Below, piece by piece: positions 38,715 through 47,679 of a DNA stretch of 64,000 nucleotides. Made by a program: the position numbers and the translations under genes. Within the stretch, counting starts at the first letter, position 1, and each line of letters starts with the position of its first letter. Source of the stretch: Phycisphaerales bacterium. GTDB lineage: Bacteria; Planctomycetota; Phycisphaerae; Phycisphaerales; UBA1924. The notes beneath the pieces are model-generated. The model saw nothing but the letters and a program-made list of their open reading frames with translations. It had not been told where the DNA came from and ran no database searches. Location: the NCBI GenBank assembly GCA_016709445.1, contig JADJMV010000009.1, forward strand, positions 1 through 64,000, in the 5' to 3' direction.

Positions 38715-40613
38715 ATGAGCACGCTCGATGGAGCATCCCGGACCGATTCGCCCGGACGCCCGGTTCGCTGGGGGCAATTGCTCACCCTCTGGATCCTCCC
38801 CTTTGGGGCGATCGGGGTGGTGCTCGCTCTGGCGATCGCGGCCTTTGTGCTCGGTCCAACCAGCGCAACCGGCGGAATGACGCACGCAGCCCATTCCGAC
38901 GGCGCCCACACACTCTCGCACCCGGACTTCTTTACCAATTTCGGAAGCTACATGGCCCGGACGGGCTGTCTGGCGACGGCCGAGGGCAAGCCGGACTGGC
39001 CCTGGATCATCGGCCTTCTGGTGCTGAACACGGGGGTCGTGCTCGCGTATCTGCGGATCTACTTCTTCTGGCTTCGGTCGTACCTGGCGGAGGATCGTGA
39101 AGATCGGCACGGGAAGCTGATGGACCTCGCGCAGGTCTTTCTGTGGTGCGCCATTTGCGGGTACGCGGCCGGCATCGTGATGTTCTTCTGGCCGGCGTAT
39201 CGCCTTACGGCGATCTGCCTTTTCGTCTTGAACATCTGGTCGTGGCGGTTTGCGTGCAATCTGGGTTCGTTCCGTGCCGCGTTCTCGGCGAAGCGATATC
39301 ACCGTCTGGCGTTCACCGACGCCCTGACGGGGCTCGACAACCGGGTGGCGATCGAGGAGGGGCTTTCCGAGCATCTGGCGTCGCTCGCGGACGACGAGGC
39401 GGTCGCGGTGTTCTTCCTGGACATCGACCGGTTCAAACTGATCAACGACACCCTCGGACACGAGGCTGGCGATGACCTTCTGCGGCAGTTCGCCGAGCGA
39501 CTGCGCGGGACGCCGCGGGGCGAGGCAGACGCGGTGGTAGGGCGGAACGGCGGCGACGAGTTTGTCATCGTGCGCCGGGGATCGGGAACTGAGGAGGAGG
39601 CCATCGCGGTGGCTCACGAGCTCCTGGCCCGCTTCGAGCAGCCCTTCACGCTGGCGGGGCGGTCGATCCGGTCGACGCCGAGCATCGGCGTGACGATCTC
39701 GAAGGGCGAGCGGGACGCCACGGCGTTGATCCGCGACGCGGATATCGCGATGTATGCCGCGAAGACGGCAGGAAAGGGGCGGGTCCGGCTGTTCGACGCG
39801 GGCATGCACGCGGCGCTACAGCGCCGGTTGACGCTGGAGCAGGACCTCGCCCACGCCGCCGACCGGGGCGAGATCCATCTGCTCTACCAGCCGATCGTGG
39901 ATGCCGAGTCGGGGCGGCTCGAGGCGCTGGAGGCCTTGGCCCGCTGGACACATCCCGAGTTTGGCCCGGTATCACCGGAGGTGTTCGTCGCCATCGCGGA
40001 GGAGACGGATCTGATTCAGAGCCTTGGGCTGTGGGTGCTGCGGGAAGCGGCGAGGCAGGTTGCCGAGTGGGGGGGCCGGTCGCCGGGGATGCGGGATCTG
40101 CACTGCCACGTGAATGTCTCACCCAAACAGCTTCACGATCGCCAGGCGGTGCGACGATTTGCCGAGGTGGTGCGGGAGGCCGGGACGGACCCATCGAGGA
40201 TCACGCTGGAGATCACCGAATCGATGTTCATCTCGCGGAGCGAGCGGCTGAGCGGGATCGTCGAGGGTCTGCGCGAGCAGGGGTTCTCGATCGCGATCGA
40301 CGATTTCGGGACGGGGTACTCTTCCATCGGCGCGCTGCACGCCTATCCGATCGACACGCTCAAGATCGACCGGACGTTCATCCGCGACGCCGCGAGCCGG
40401 TCGGACCATGCGGCGGTGCTCCACGCGATGGTCACGCTCGCGGACAACCTCGGCATGGGCGTGGTCGCGGAGGGTATCGAGCGGAGCGATCAGCTGGCGC
40501 TGCTGCAGGCGCTCGGCTGCTCGATGGCCCAGGGGTACCTGTTCTCCGAACCGCTGGCGGCGGACGAGGTGCCCATCTGGATCGAGAGCTGGCGGGCTCG
40601 GCGGGCGGCGTAG
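38715..40613 (+). CDS. Membrane-bound GGDEF-EAL cyclic-di-GMP regulator
   Basis: 632 residues. Hydrophobic segments lie at about 20-45, 92-112, 130-152 and 155-172. The GGDEF domain has [20 protein letters not shown] and an intact RNGGDEF; the usual RxxD inhibitory site upstream is altered, so product inhibition may be absent. The EAL domain has [46 protein letters not shown] and KIDRTFI, i.e. the metal and catalytic residues of active phosphodiesterases. Both synthesis and hydrolysis of c-di-GMP are therefore possible. ATG 38715 is chosen because an upstream in-frame ATG (38538) would translate through the structured leader with non-conserved sequence. Confidence 0.88.
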   Translation: MSTLDGASRTDSPGRPVRWGQLLTLWILPFGAIGVVLALAIAAFVLGPTSATGGMTHAAHSDGAHTLSHPDFFTNFGSYMARTGCLATAEGKPDWPWIIGLLVLNTGVVLAYLRIYFFWLRSYLAEDREDRHGKLMDLAQVFLWCAICGYAAGIVMFFWPAYRLTAICLFVLNIWSWRFACNLGSFRAAFSAKRYHRLAFTDALTGLDNRVAIEEGLSEHLASLADDEAVAVFFLDIDRFKLINDTLGHEAGDDLLRQFAERLRGTPRGEADAVVGRNGGDEFVIVRRGSGTEEEAIAVAHELLARFEQPFTLAGRSIRSTPSIGVTISKGERDATALIRDADIAMYAAKTAGKGRVRLFDAGMHAALQRRLTLEQDLAHAADRGEIHLLYQPIVDAESGRLEALEALARWTHPEFGPVSPEVFVAIAEETDLIQSLGLWVLREAARQVAEWGGRSPGMRDLHCHVNVSPKQLHDRQAVRRFAEVVREAGTDPSRITLEITESMFISRSERLSGIVEGLREQGFSIAIDDFGTGYSSIGALHAYPIDTLKIDRTFIRDAASRSDHAAVLHAMVTLADNLGMGVVAEGIERSDQLALLQALGCSMAQGYLFSEPLAADEVPIWIESWRARRAA

Positions 40614-40702
40614 GGCTCCGCGCCCCACCGGCAGAGGTCCATATACTCGGCTCCGAGTCGCGCCACGCTCGCGCGGCGGCCCCAGAGAGCGGAGACCCAT
40701 CC

Positions 40703-41071
40703 ATGCCGGCGACGACACCCGAGCACGACGAGAAGTTTGCGAAGATGACCTTCTCGTCGGTCTACCCACACTATGTGGCGAAGGTCGAGAAGAAGGGGCA
40801 CACCGAGGAGGAACTGCGCCAGGTCATCGAGTGGCTGACGGGGTTTGACGCCAAGAAGCTGCAGAAGCAGATCGATGACAAGGTGACCTTCGAGGAATTC
40901 TTCAAGCGGGCGAAGCTCAACCCGAACGCCAAGCTGATCACCGGCGTCATCTGCGGCTACCGGGTGGAGGAGATCGAGAACCCGCTGACGCGGAAGGTGC
41001 GGTACCTGGACAAGCTGGTGGATGAGCTTGCGAAGGGGAAGACGATGGAGAAGATTCTGCGGGAGGGGTAG
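40703..41071 (+). CDS. DUF2200 family protein
   Basis: 122 residues, soluble and highly charged. [69 protein letters not shown] and [13 protein letters not shown] are the DUF2200 hallmark blocks, and its length matches the family. The function of DUF2200 is not known. It starts 89 bases after the GGDEF-EAL stop, with GGAG upstream of the ATG. A 115-base gap downstream shows nothing. Confidence 0.88.
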   Translation: MPATTPEHDEKFAKMTFSSVYPHYVAKVEKKGHTEEELRQVIEWLTGFDAKKLQKQIDDKVTFEEFFKRAKLNPNAKLITGVICGYRVEEIENPLTRKVRYLDKLVDELAKGKTMEKILREG

Positions 41072-41186
41072 CTCACGCCCTGCGCCCAACTCTCAGCACA
41101 CGTGCCATCCGCTGACGCGGAAGTTGTCACCCTCCCGCAACCCCCGTATTGCACGTAGACTTCGCTGCTATGGCTCTGCTCTGATC

Positions 41187-42762
41187 ATGCGCTGCTTTGC
41201 GATAGTGGCGTGGGCTGGCTGGAAGGGCCGGCGGGTAGGCAACTCCCCGTTTTGTGCGGTTTGTGGATTCGATCTCTCGGGCCACCCTCCAGAGAGCAAG
41301 CGATGCCCAGAGTGTGGCGGCAGCCTGGCAGGTCCCAATGCCATTGTCATCGGCGAACATCGCCGTCGGACTCGGATGCTGACCGTTGGCTTGGCGGGAG
41401 GAGCAGTGTGCCTGGCAACCGGCATCATGACCTCGCGGGGCATCTCACCGCAGACCGTTTTGTCGCGGCGCCGTCCACCGACCGGTTGATCGCTTGGTCG
41501 GTTGAAGATCCTGAAGGATTCCTTGCCAGCAATTGTGGCCGGGAGTTGCTTCAGAGGGCCAGCACCGGATCACTGAAGCCGTCGGAGCAAAGGCGACTTT
41601 CTGAGGCACTGTTCTCCGCCCTTGATCCGGCACATCATCAGATGATGAGCATTCACGCGTCGATCCTCTCTGCGCTTGCCGCGTCACCGACAACGACCAA
41701 GGGGACACAGGAGCTGTTGGCCACATTCCTGGTTGCTCGCACAACGGACATGAGCAAACCGTGGGCATCAGAATGGAGCGAGGCCCTGCATCAACTCAGG
41801 CGAGCGGCGGCCATCGGAGATCCAGACTGGGAATCGGTCCTGAATGCGTCATGCGCTCCTCGAGTTTGGACGAGCCCATCAGGGACCATCGGGCCAAGCG
41901 ATGAGTTCATGCTCGGGCTGGAGTTTCCCAGGCGCGTCACCGCCGACGGTCGGTATGTCGTGGAGCTGGATCTACCGCCCAAGGCACGGTTCAAGCTCGG
42001 TGAGACTGAGATGGGTGCTCATCAGGGGTGGGCTGGGGAAGGGATGCCGGGGCGAATGGGACTCGAGTTGTATCCTGCTCGCGGCCCTGTCGAACCTGGG
42101 CAGTACTGATCGCAATACGAGTCTGGTACACGGAAGTGAACGTGAGTCCAGCCAAGCTGCTGGACACCCCGGCCGCTAGACCGGCCGGGTCCCTGGTGTT
42201 CGAGCATGAACTCCCGCTTACGGTGGTCCTGCCATCGGACCGCGACCCATCCTATGACGATATTGCCGGCTGGTTGCTTACCCATGTGATGGCGGCGTCT
42301 TGGACCGGCTCCAGGAGCCGAAGCCCCGGGTACCGTGGTTACGGCGCGGAGGTCCGCTTGGGAGGCGTCGTCGGTTCGTTTGCGGGAAGCGGCCGGATCG
42401 ACGTAGTACTCGACGGCACGTAGCGTAGGACACTCGGCGCGTTTTCGGTGTCTGTGTCAGAAGGCGCCGACGATCACACGTGGGTGGGCGTGCAGGGTGG
42501 CTCGAGGAGTGGTTCCGGATCCGGCCGGTCCGGCAATACCGTGACAATCCCGTTCGAAGTCGGCTCTCGTTTTGCTTTCCTCGGCGACCGAGTTCGGTAC
42601 TTTCTCGTCTTTCACGAAATCACGCTTCCTGATGGCCGCATGCACCATGGTGCCCAACCAATTGATGTGGAACTCCCACCAGAGTCACTCCGAGGGGTCC
42701 AACCGACTGGTAGCACCGCCGGCTTTACTCAGCTGCCGTGGCCCTTGCTGGACATGTCATAG
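41187..42762 (+). pseudogene. Decayed planctomycete zinc-ribbon membrane protein gene
   Basis: The first frame (ATG 41187) encodes a zinc ribbon, CAVCGFDLSG and CPECGGSLAG, then a membrane helix (LTVGLAGGAVCLATGIM), the layout of a planctomycete-specific family of about 500 residues. The continuation moves to another frame near 41455-41480 (STDRLIAWSVEDPEGFLASN) and runs to a stop at 42109. It then moves again at 42101-42110 (one C short of cagtacctgatc), giving IAIRVWYTEVNVSP. A TAG at 42421-42423 interrupts the same frame before VSVSEGADDHTWVGV. Two frame changes plus an in-frame stop make real decay likelier than simple error here. G+C is visibly lower than in neighbouring genes. The last frame runs into the guaA remnant. 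Confidence 0.6.
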
Positions 42763-42905
42763 ACGACCCGCTTGAGGCCGCGGACCTCTCTGATGATGCG
42801 GCTGGAGATGCGCCGAGGCCCTCCCAGGGGATGTGGGCCCAGTCGGCGGTCTTGAAGTCTTGGGTTTCGACGGCCCAGATCGCGACGCAGCGCTAGGCGT
42901 GGCCG
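42739..42905 (-). pseudogene. Displaced guaA 3'-end fragment
   Basis: This stretch matches the final part of the intact guaA coding strand (43943 to about 44100) at roughly four bases in five by eye, same orientation. Encoded remnants are VETQDFKTADWAHIP and SSRIIREVRGLKRVVYDMSS, against [15 protein letters not shown] and [20 protein letters not shown] in the real enzyme. One base is missing relative to guaA between the two blocks, so the fragment is frame-broken. The last codons differ (SSKGHGS then stop, instead of [11 protein letters not shown]). The conservative substitutions indicate a different guaA allele and not a recent copy. Confidence 0.72.
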
Positions 42906-43590
42906 TCGCGCTACCACTGTACCCCATGTCCTCGGCAAGCCGGTAGATCGCGACCAGGAGCACCGTCATCGCGTTGTACGAGGCGTACGCGGTCATATCA
43001 CCGGAGGCCTTCGCCTGCTGGGCGGCGTCCTGGTAGGCCCTGGCGACCTCGATCGCCTGGAACGCCTCGTCCATCGTGGCCTGGGCCTGGGCCTCGGCCT
43101 CGCTGCTGCTGGCGATGACCCGGCCGGCCATGTTGTGGACATTGGTCGGGGAGAGGGAGTTGAAGAAGTCGCGGAGTTTGAGAGAGGGCCGCGGACGGCA
43201 ACTCGCGGTGATCCACTCGGTCAGGCCTTCTTTGTCGAGTTTCCCTTCGGCGCACGCGAGGATCTGGTCGGCGGCCGCGAGGTCGGGGACATCGAGCACC
43301 CAGCCGTTCATGTGCAGGAAGACCACCATCGCGGCCAGAGCTGTCCGCTTGTTGCCGTCGATGAACGGGTGGTTCTTGCAGATGTGGAAGGCGTAGGCGG
43401 CGGCCATGCCGAACGGGACTGCGTGGGCGAACTCACCGGAGAAGGCCTGCTTAGGCATGTCGAGGCGGCGTCGAGGAGGCCCGAGTCCCGACGCCACTGC
43501 CGCCGACTGGTCGATGGCAGATTCGTGCAGCGTGAGCACCTCACCCTGCTCGAGGCAGCGAGGGGGCTTGGGCAGGGCGCCGTGGATCAC
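42757..43590 (-). CDS. Fic/Doc (death-on-curing) family toxin
   Basis: Up to 277 residues from GTG overlapping the antitoxin stop (GTGA). The Doc/Fic core is HICKNHPFIDGNKRTALAAM, with catalytic His, acidic residue and the GNKR phosphate loop; LTLHESAIDQS is the usual N-terminal helix. Between them a stretch (VASGLGPPRRR) is out of frame: restoring three single G/C bases in short runs gives SGGSGVRDSGLLDAALDMPK, the expected sequence, and the frame recovers by itself. After the core comes a helical C-terminal region to about residue 225. The last about 50 residues (from about 42905 down) are translated from the guaA remnant in the wrong frame and are probably not native. Such toxins phosphorylate or AMPylate targets; which applies here is unknown. 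Confidence 0.72.
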   Translation of the reverse strand: MIHGALPKPPRCLEQGEVLTLHESAIDQSAAVASGLGPPRRRLDMPKQAFSGEFAHAVPFGMAAAYAFHICKNHPFIDGNKRTALAAMVVFLHMNGWVLDVPDLAAADQILACAEGKLDKEGLTEWITASCRPRPSLKLRDFFNSLSPTNVHNMAGRVIASSSEAEAQAQATMDEAFQAIEVARAYQDAAQQAKASGDMTAYASYNAMTVLLVAIYRLAEDMGYSGSATATPSAASRSGPSKPKTSRPPTGPTSPGRASAHLQPHHQRGPRPQAGRL

Positions 43591-43793
43591 TCGGCAAGCT
43601 TTCGCATCGACTCGGGGAACTTCTTGAAGAGGTGTTTGGTTGCGGCGGCGAAGGCCGGGTCGTGCCGGCGGATCTCGATGCGGGCGAGGTACGCGATGTA
43701 GGTGGGGAGTGTCATGCCGGCGCGCGAGGCGATGGCCTCGAGCTCCTTGGCGAGGTCTGCGGGGAGGGGCACATTGGTGACGGGGGCGACCAT
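43587..43793 (-). CDS. Antitoxin of the Fic/Doc pair (ribbon-helix-helix-like)
   Basis: 68 residues. The start VTNVPLPADLAKELEAIASR is a beta strand followed by a helix, then GMTLPTYIAYLARIEIRRHD, a second helix: the pattern of a ribbon-helix-helix DNA-binding antitoxin. The charged C terminus (TKHLFKKFPESMRKLAE) would wrap the toxin. It lies immediately upstream of the toxin with a four-base overlap, the usual order. Autoregulation from the 123-base gap towards guaA is expected, but no operator is identified. Confidence 0.75.
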   Translation of the reverse strand: MVAPVTNVPLPADLAKELEAIASRAGMTLPTYIAYLARIEIRRHDPAFAAATKHLFKKFPESMRKLAE

Positions 43794-43916
43794 GGGTGCA
43801 TTATCGGGTGGGGGGCGGGCGAATGCCAGTGGTTTTGGGGGACAAACTGAGGGGACGCACCTCCCCCGGCCTCGCAGGCTCGGCCACCCCCTCCGCGTTG
43901 CGGCGCGGGACCTGAA

Positions 43917-45488
43917 TCACTCCCACTCAATCGTCGCCGGCGGCTTGCTGGAGATGTCGTAGACGACGCGATTGACCCCCCGCACCTCGTTGATAATGCG
44001 GTTCGAGATCTGGGCGAGGATGTTGAAGGGGATGCGGGCCCAGTCGGCGGTCATGAAGTCCTGGGTCTCGACAGCTCGAATCGCGACCACACTCTCGTAC
44101 GTCCGCCCGTCGCCCATCACGCCAACCGACTGCACGGGGAGCAGCACGGCGAAGACCTGACTGGTCTTTCGGTACAGGTCCGCGGCCACGATCTCCTCAA
44201 GGAGAATCTCGTCGCACTCGCGGAGAATGTCCAGCTTCGGCTTGGCGACCTCGCCGAGCACGCGAACGGCCAGGCCGGGACCGGGGAACGGGTGACGCCA
44301 GATGATCTGATCGGGGAGGCCGAGGACCTCCCCGAGCTTGCGGACCTCGTCCTTGAAGAGGTCGCGGAGCGGCTCGATGAGGGAGAACGCCATGTCCTTG
44401 GGCAGGCCGCCGACGTTGTGGTGGAGCTTGATGCCGGCGGACTTGCCGCCGACGGAGTGGCCGGACTCGATGACATCGGGGTAGAGGGTGCCCTGGGCGA
44501 GGAACTTGGCGTTCTTGCCCTCGGCGGCGACGTGGGCGGCCTGGTCGTTGAAGACATCGATGAAGCGGTGGCCGATGCGGCGGCGCTTCTCCTGCGGGTC
44601 GGTGATGCCGGCGAGGTCGCCGAGGAACTGGGCCTCGGCGTCGACGACGCGCAGGTCGATATGGAAGTGGTCGCGGAAGGTCGTCTCGACGAGCGGGCGT
44701 TCGTTCTTTCGCAGCAAGCCGGTATCGACGAAGACGCAGGTGAGCTGGCCAGGGATGGCCTTGTGGATGAGGGCCGCGGCGACGGAGGAATCCACCCCGC
44801 CGGAGAGTCCGCAGATCACATGGTCCCTGCCGACCTGCTCGCGGATGCGCTGGCAGGCGGTCTCGGCGTAGTCCGCCATACGCCAGGTACCCTTGCACCC
44901 GCAGATGCGGTAGAGGAAGTTCTGGAGGATGTCGACGCCGTGCGGGGTGTGGGTGACCTCGGGGTGAAACTGGACGCCGTAGAAAGGTCGGGACGGGTCG
45001 GTGGATCGGACGGCGGCGTGCGGGCAGGTGGGAGTGGAGGCGACGGTCTCGAGCCCGGCCTTCTCGAGAGCCTGGACCTGGTCGCCGTGGGACATCCAGA
45101 CGGTGGTCTTCTGAGGGATGGAGCCGAAGAGGCCGGATTGGTCGGCGATGTCGAGACTGGCGCGACCGAACTCCCGGCGCGCCGCGGGGTCGATGCGGGC
45201 GCCGAGCATTCGGGCGGCGAGCTGCATGCCGTAGCAGATGCCGAGGATGGGGACGCCGATCTCGAAGAGGCGGGGATCGCAGGTGGGCGCGCCGGGCTCG
45301 TAGACGCTCGCTGGGCCGCCCGAGAGGATGACGCCCCGCGGGCGCAGCTCGCGCAGCACGTCGAGCGGGGTGTCGGGTGGGAGGAGCAGGCTGAAGGCGC
45401 CGGCCTCACGAACCCGGCGAGCGATGAGCTGGGCGGTCTGGGAGCCAAAATCGAGGATCGGTATGACCTCATCGTGCGGCAGGTGCAT
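43917..45488 (-). CDS. guaA: GMP synthase (glutamine-hydrolysing)
   Basis: 523 residues, normal length. Converts XMP to GMP. The N-terminal class I glutamine amidotransferase starts [16 protein letters not shown] and has the nucleophile in [13 protein letters not shown] and the His-Glu pair in [10 protein letters not shown]. The ATP pyrophosphatase P-loop is [18 protein letters not shown]. The C-terminal dimerisation domain ends [17 protein letters not shown], the canonical terminus. ATG 45488 has GGAG nine bases upstream; upstream in-frame codons are unlike GuaA. Just past its 3' end lie a toxin-antitoxin pair and a second guaA 3' fragment. Confidence 0.96.
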   Translation of the reverse strand: MHLPHDEVIPILDFGSQTAQLIARRVREAGAFSLLLPPDTPLDVLRELRPRGVILSGGPASVYEPGAPTCDPRLFEIGVPILGICYGMQLAARMLGARIDPAARREFGRASLDIADQSGLFGSIPQKTTVWMSHGDQVQALEKAGLETVASTPTCPHAAVRSTDPSRPFYGVQFHPEVTHTPHGVDILQNFLYRICGCKGTWRMADYAETACQRIREQVGRDHVICGLSGGVDSSVAAALIHKAIPGQLTCVFVDTGLLRKNERPLVETTFRDHFHIDLRVVDAEAQFLGDLAGITDPQEKRRRIGHRFIDVFNDQAAHVAAEGKNAKFLAQGTLYPDVIESGHSVGGKSAGIKLHHNVGGLPKDMAFSLIEPLRDLFKDEVRKLGEVLGLPDQIIWRHPFPGPGLAVRVLGEVAKPKLDILRECDEILLEEIVAADLYRKTSQVFAVLLPVQSVGVMGDGRTYESVVAIRAVETQDFMTADWARIPFNILAQISNRIINEVRGVNRVVYDISSKPPATIEWE

Positions 45489-45595
45489 CGCGGCCGACTC
45501 CGTGCTGATCGTGGCGGGTGTCCGGAGAGGAAGGGGAAGGGTAGCGGGGGAGGCGGTCGGGGGCGAGCCGAGACCGGGTCGGGTACGATCCCACC

Positions 45596-45952
45596 GTGAC
45601 AAGGACGGCACTGCTCCTGACCCTGCTCTGTGTCCTCTCGGGGTGTGTCCCAATCCCCAAGGGGTTCGACTCGCCGGAGCCCGCGGCCCGCATGGAGGCC
45701 GCCGTGGACGCCGCCGAGCGGGGTGATCGATCAAAGGTCCCCGACCTCATCGGCCTCCTCGACAGCGACGACCCGGCGACCCGGATGGTCGCAATCCGAT
45801 CCCTGGAACGACTGACCGGGCAGACCCTCGGATACGACTATGCGGCGGGGGCACTGGAACGGGACGCCGCCGTCCAGCGGTGGGTGGAGTGGTGGGGACA
45901 AACGGCCGAAGACTCCGCGGGCGGGCCGGTTGGAGAGTCCTCGCATGGATGA
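45596..45952 (+). CDS. Small lipoprotein with HEAT-like repeat
   Basis: 118 residues from GTG. The signal peptide [14 protein letters not shown] has a clear lipobox (LSGC), so export and lipidation at Cys17 are predicted. The mature part has a HEAT-repeat-like helix pair ([29 protein letters not shown]) of the kind found in planctomycete lipoproteins. Its end overlaps the RsbW-like gene by eight bases, so it heads a unit with the anti-sigma genes and MlaE permease. It is divergent from guaA, and the 107-base gap must hold both promoters. Confidence 0.7.
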   Translation: MTRTALLLTLLCVLSGCVPIPKGFDSPEPAARMEAAVDAAERGDRSKVPDLIGLLDSDDPATRMVAIRSLERLTGQTLGYDYAAGALERDAAVQRWVEWWGQTAEDSAGGPVGESSHG

Positions 45953-46406
45953 TTCGGCACATATCCGGGTGCAGCTTCGGAGCGATCCGTGCTATTTGGC
46001 CGGGGTTCGGCAGTTGGTGGCCGGGGTGTGTCAGCGGATCGGGATGGGCGACACCGCGTGCTCCCAAGTGGCTCTGGCGGTCGACGAGGCACTCGCCAAC
46101 GTCATCCGGCACGGGTATGGGCGGGCCGCCGACCGACCGATCTGGCTCAGCCTCTGGCCCCTGGAGAAGGGAGACGGACACGGGCCGGGTATCCGCCTGG
46201 AGATCGAAGACGAGGCCAAGCAAATCGACGTCTCGGAACTGAAGGGCCGGGCGCTCGACGACCCGAAGCCCGGGGGGTTGGGTGTCCACATCATCCGTGA
46301 GGTCATGGATGAGGTGGTCTACGACAAGCGTTCGCCGTGCGGCATGCGGCTGACGATGGTGAAGTATGCTCCGTGCGACGACCCGGAATGCGGGCCGGGG
46401 CACTGA
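45945..46406 (+). CDS. Anti-sigma factor-type serine kinase (RsbW/HATPase_c)
   Basis: 153 residues. Histidine kinase-like ATPase fold: VALAVDEALANVIRHGYG is the N-box, IRLEIEDEAKQID the G1 region (D-x-G replaced by DEA) and PGGLGVHIIREVMDEVVYD the G2/lid. It resembles RsbW/SpoIIAB kinases that bind a sigma factor and phosphorylate a STAS antagonist. Such a STAS protein is encoded 16 bases downstream, so a partner-switching pair is likely. The altered G1 motif leaves ATP use uncertain. Confidence 0.82.
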   Translation: MDDSAHIRVQLRSDPCYLAGVRQLVAGVCQRIGMGDTACSQVALAVDEALANVIRHGYGRAADRPIWLSLWPLEKGDGHGPGIRLEIEDEAKQIDVSELKGRALDDPKPGGLGVHIIREVMDEVVYDKRSPCGMRLTMVKYAPCDDPECGPGH

Positions 46407-46422
46407 GAGGGGTGGTGCGGCG

Positions 46423-46767
46423 ATGCAGGACAACAGCCTGCCGGTAGACATTGACAGGCGGCCCGGAGCGACAATCCTCTCGCCCCGCGGCGACGTGGAC
46501 ATGAGCCGTGCGCCCTCGTTCCGTGAACGCGTCCGGGAGGCCCAGGCCGGGCGCCCCGCCCGCCTCGTCATCGACATGGGCGCGGTCGAATACATGGACA
46601 GTTCCGGGCTGGCGACCCTCGTCGAGGCGATGCGGAACGCGAGGACCGAGGGCGTGGAGCTCGTGCTCTGCGCGCTCAACCCCCGGGTGAAGGCGATTTT
46701 CGAGATCGCCAGGCTGCATCAGTTCTTCCGTATCGTGCCCACAGTCGCAGACGCGGTCGAGGCCTGA
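46423..46767 (+). CDS. STAS-domain anti-sigma factor antagonist
   Basis: 114 residues, a single STAS domain of the SpoIIAA/RsbV type. ATILSPRGDVDMSRAPSFRE is the first strand-helix unit, and VIDMGAVEYMDSSGLATLVE contains the phosphorylatable Ser in the canonical DSSGL. It follows the kinase gene directly and precedes a MlaE permease, 13 bases away. It could act on the sigma/anti-sigma switch, or as a MlaB-like subunit of the lipid transporter; both fit the position. Confidence 0.88.
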   Translation: MQDNSLPVDIDRRPGATILSPRGDVDMSRAPSFRERVREAQAGRPARLVIDMGAVEYMDSSGLATLVEAMRNARTEGVELVLCALNPRVKAIFEIARLHQFFRIVPTVADAVEA

Positions 46768-46780
46768 GGGAGGCGCACGG

Positions 46781-47623
46781 ATGACGCCCACACCACAGCA
46801 GACGCCCGGTGTTCCGAGGCTCCTCCGACCCGTGGCCAAGACAGGCGACGCCTTTCTGCGCTTCCTGGACCATACCGGACACGCCGTCAACCTCGGCCTC
46901 GCCACCGCCGTCTGGCTCGGGCGGGGGCTCACCATGCGGCGCGCCCGCCGCGGCGTGCCCGCCGTGGTCTCTCAGATCATCCGGGTCGGCGTGCGCTCCA
47001 TCTTCATCGTGTCCCTCGTCTCGGGCTGCGTCGGGCTCATCCTGGCGCTGCAGCTCTCGCCCCCGCTCGACAAGTTCGGATCGCGCGACCTGGTCGCCAA
47101 CATCGTCGGTGTCGCCGTCCTGCGCGAGCTGGGGCCCCTCATCGGGGCGATTGTGCTGACCGGCTTCGCCGGGGCCTCGATCGCGGCCGAACTCGGGACC
47201 ATGGTCGTCAGCGAGGAAATCGAGGCCCTGGAGGCGCACGCGCTCAACCCGGTCCGATTCCTCGTGGTGCCGCGAGTCTCGGCCACGATCACGAGCATGA
47301 CGGTCCTGGGCATCATCTCCGACCTCGTCGCCATCGCCTGCGCCATGGGCGTTTCTGTGGTGCTCCTGAAGATCCCCCCGACGATCTTCGTCGATAATCT
47401 GCTCTCCCAGGTGGGCCTCGTCGATTTCCTGACCGGGGTCGGCAAGGCGACGATCTTCGGGATGTTGATCGGGCTGATCTCTTGCACCAACGGGCTCAAG
47501 GTCAGCGGAGGTGCCGCGGGCGTCGGCAACGCCACGACGCAGACCGTCGTGCAGTGCGTGGTGGCCATCATCGTGGCCGACCTGGTATTCACAGCCATCT
47601 TCTACGCGTTCAAGCTGTTCTAG
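46781..47623 (+). CDS. MlaE-family ABC lipid transporter permease
   Basis: 280 residues with about five or six membrane segments. Family blocks are SIFIVSLVSGCVGLILALQL, VAVLRELGPLIGAIVLTGFA, GASIAAELGTMVVSEEIEAL and EALEAHALNPVRFLVVPR, then the C-terminal TTQTVVQCVVAIIVADLVFT. MlaE permeases move phospholipids between membranes with an ATPase (MlaF) and an MCE protein (MlaD); those genes would be expected elsewhere or are encoded outside this window. It sits 13 bases after the STAS gene. The convergent adenine deaminase gene begins 56 bases downstream. Confidence 0.88.
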   Translation: MTPTPQQTPGVPRLLRPVAKTGDAFLRFLDHTGHAVNLGLATAVWLGRGLTMRRARRGVPAVVSQIIRVGVRSIFIVSLVSGCVGLILALQLSPPLDKFGSRDLVANIVGVAVLRELGPLIGAIVLTGFAGASIAAELGTMVVSEEIEALEAHALNPVRFLVVPRVSATITSMTVLGIISDLVAIACAMGVSVVLLKIPPTIFVDNLLSQVGLVDFLTGVGKATIFGMLIGLISCTNGLKVSGGAAGVGNATTQTVVQCVVAIIVADLVFTAIFYAFKLF

Positions 47624-47679
47624 AGCGGCCCGAGCCGACAACCCTGCACCGGCGTCTCCGCTTCGCGTCCCATGGAGGC

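Noticed and set aside
42448..42762. Independent 104-residue gene after the zinc-ribbon pseudogene
   Set aside because: It is in the same frame as the preceding segment, separated by a single TAG, and continues the expected protein. It is better explained as part of the decayed gene.
43794..43916. Terminator for guaA in the gap before the antitoxin
   Set aside because: Only a five-base stem (GGGGA with TCCCC) followed by a few T is present, too weak to call.
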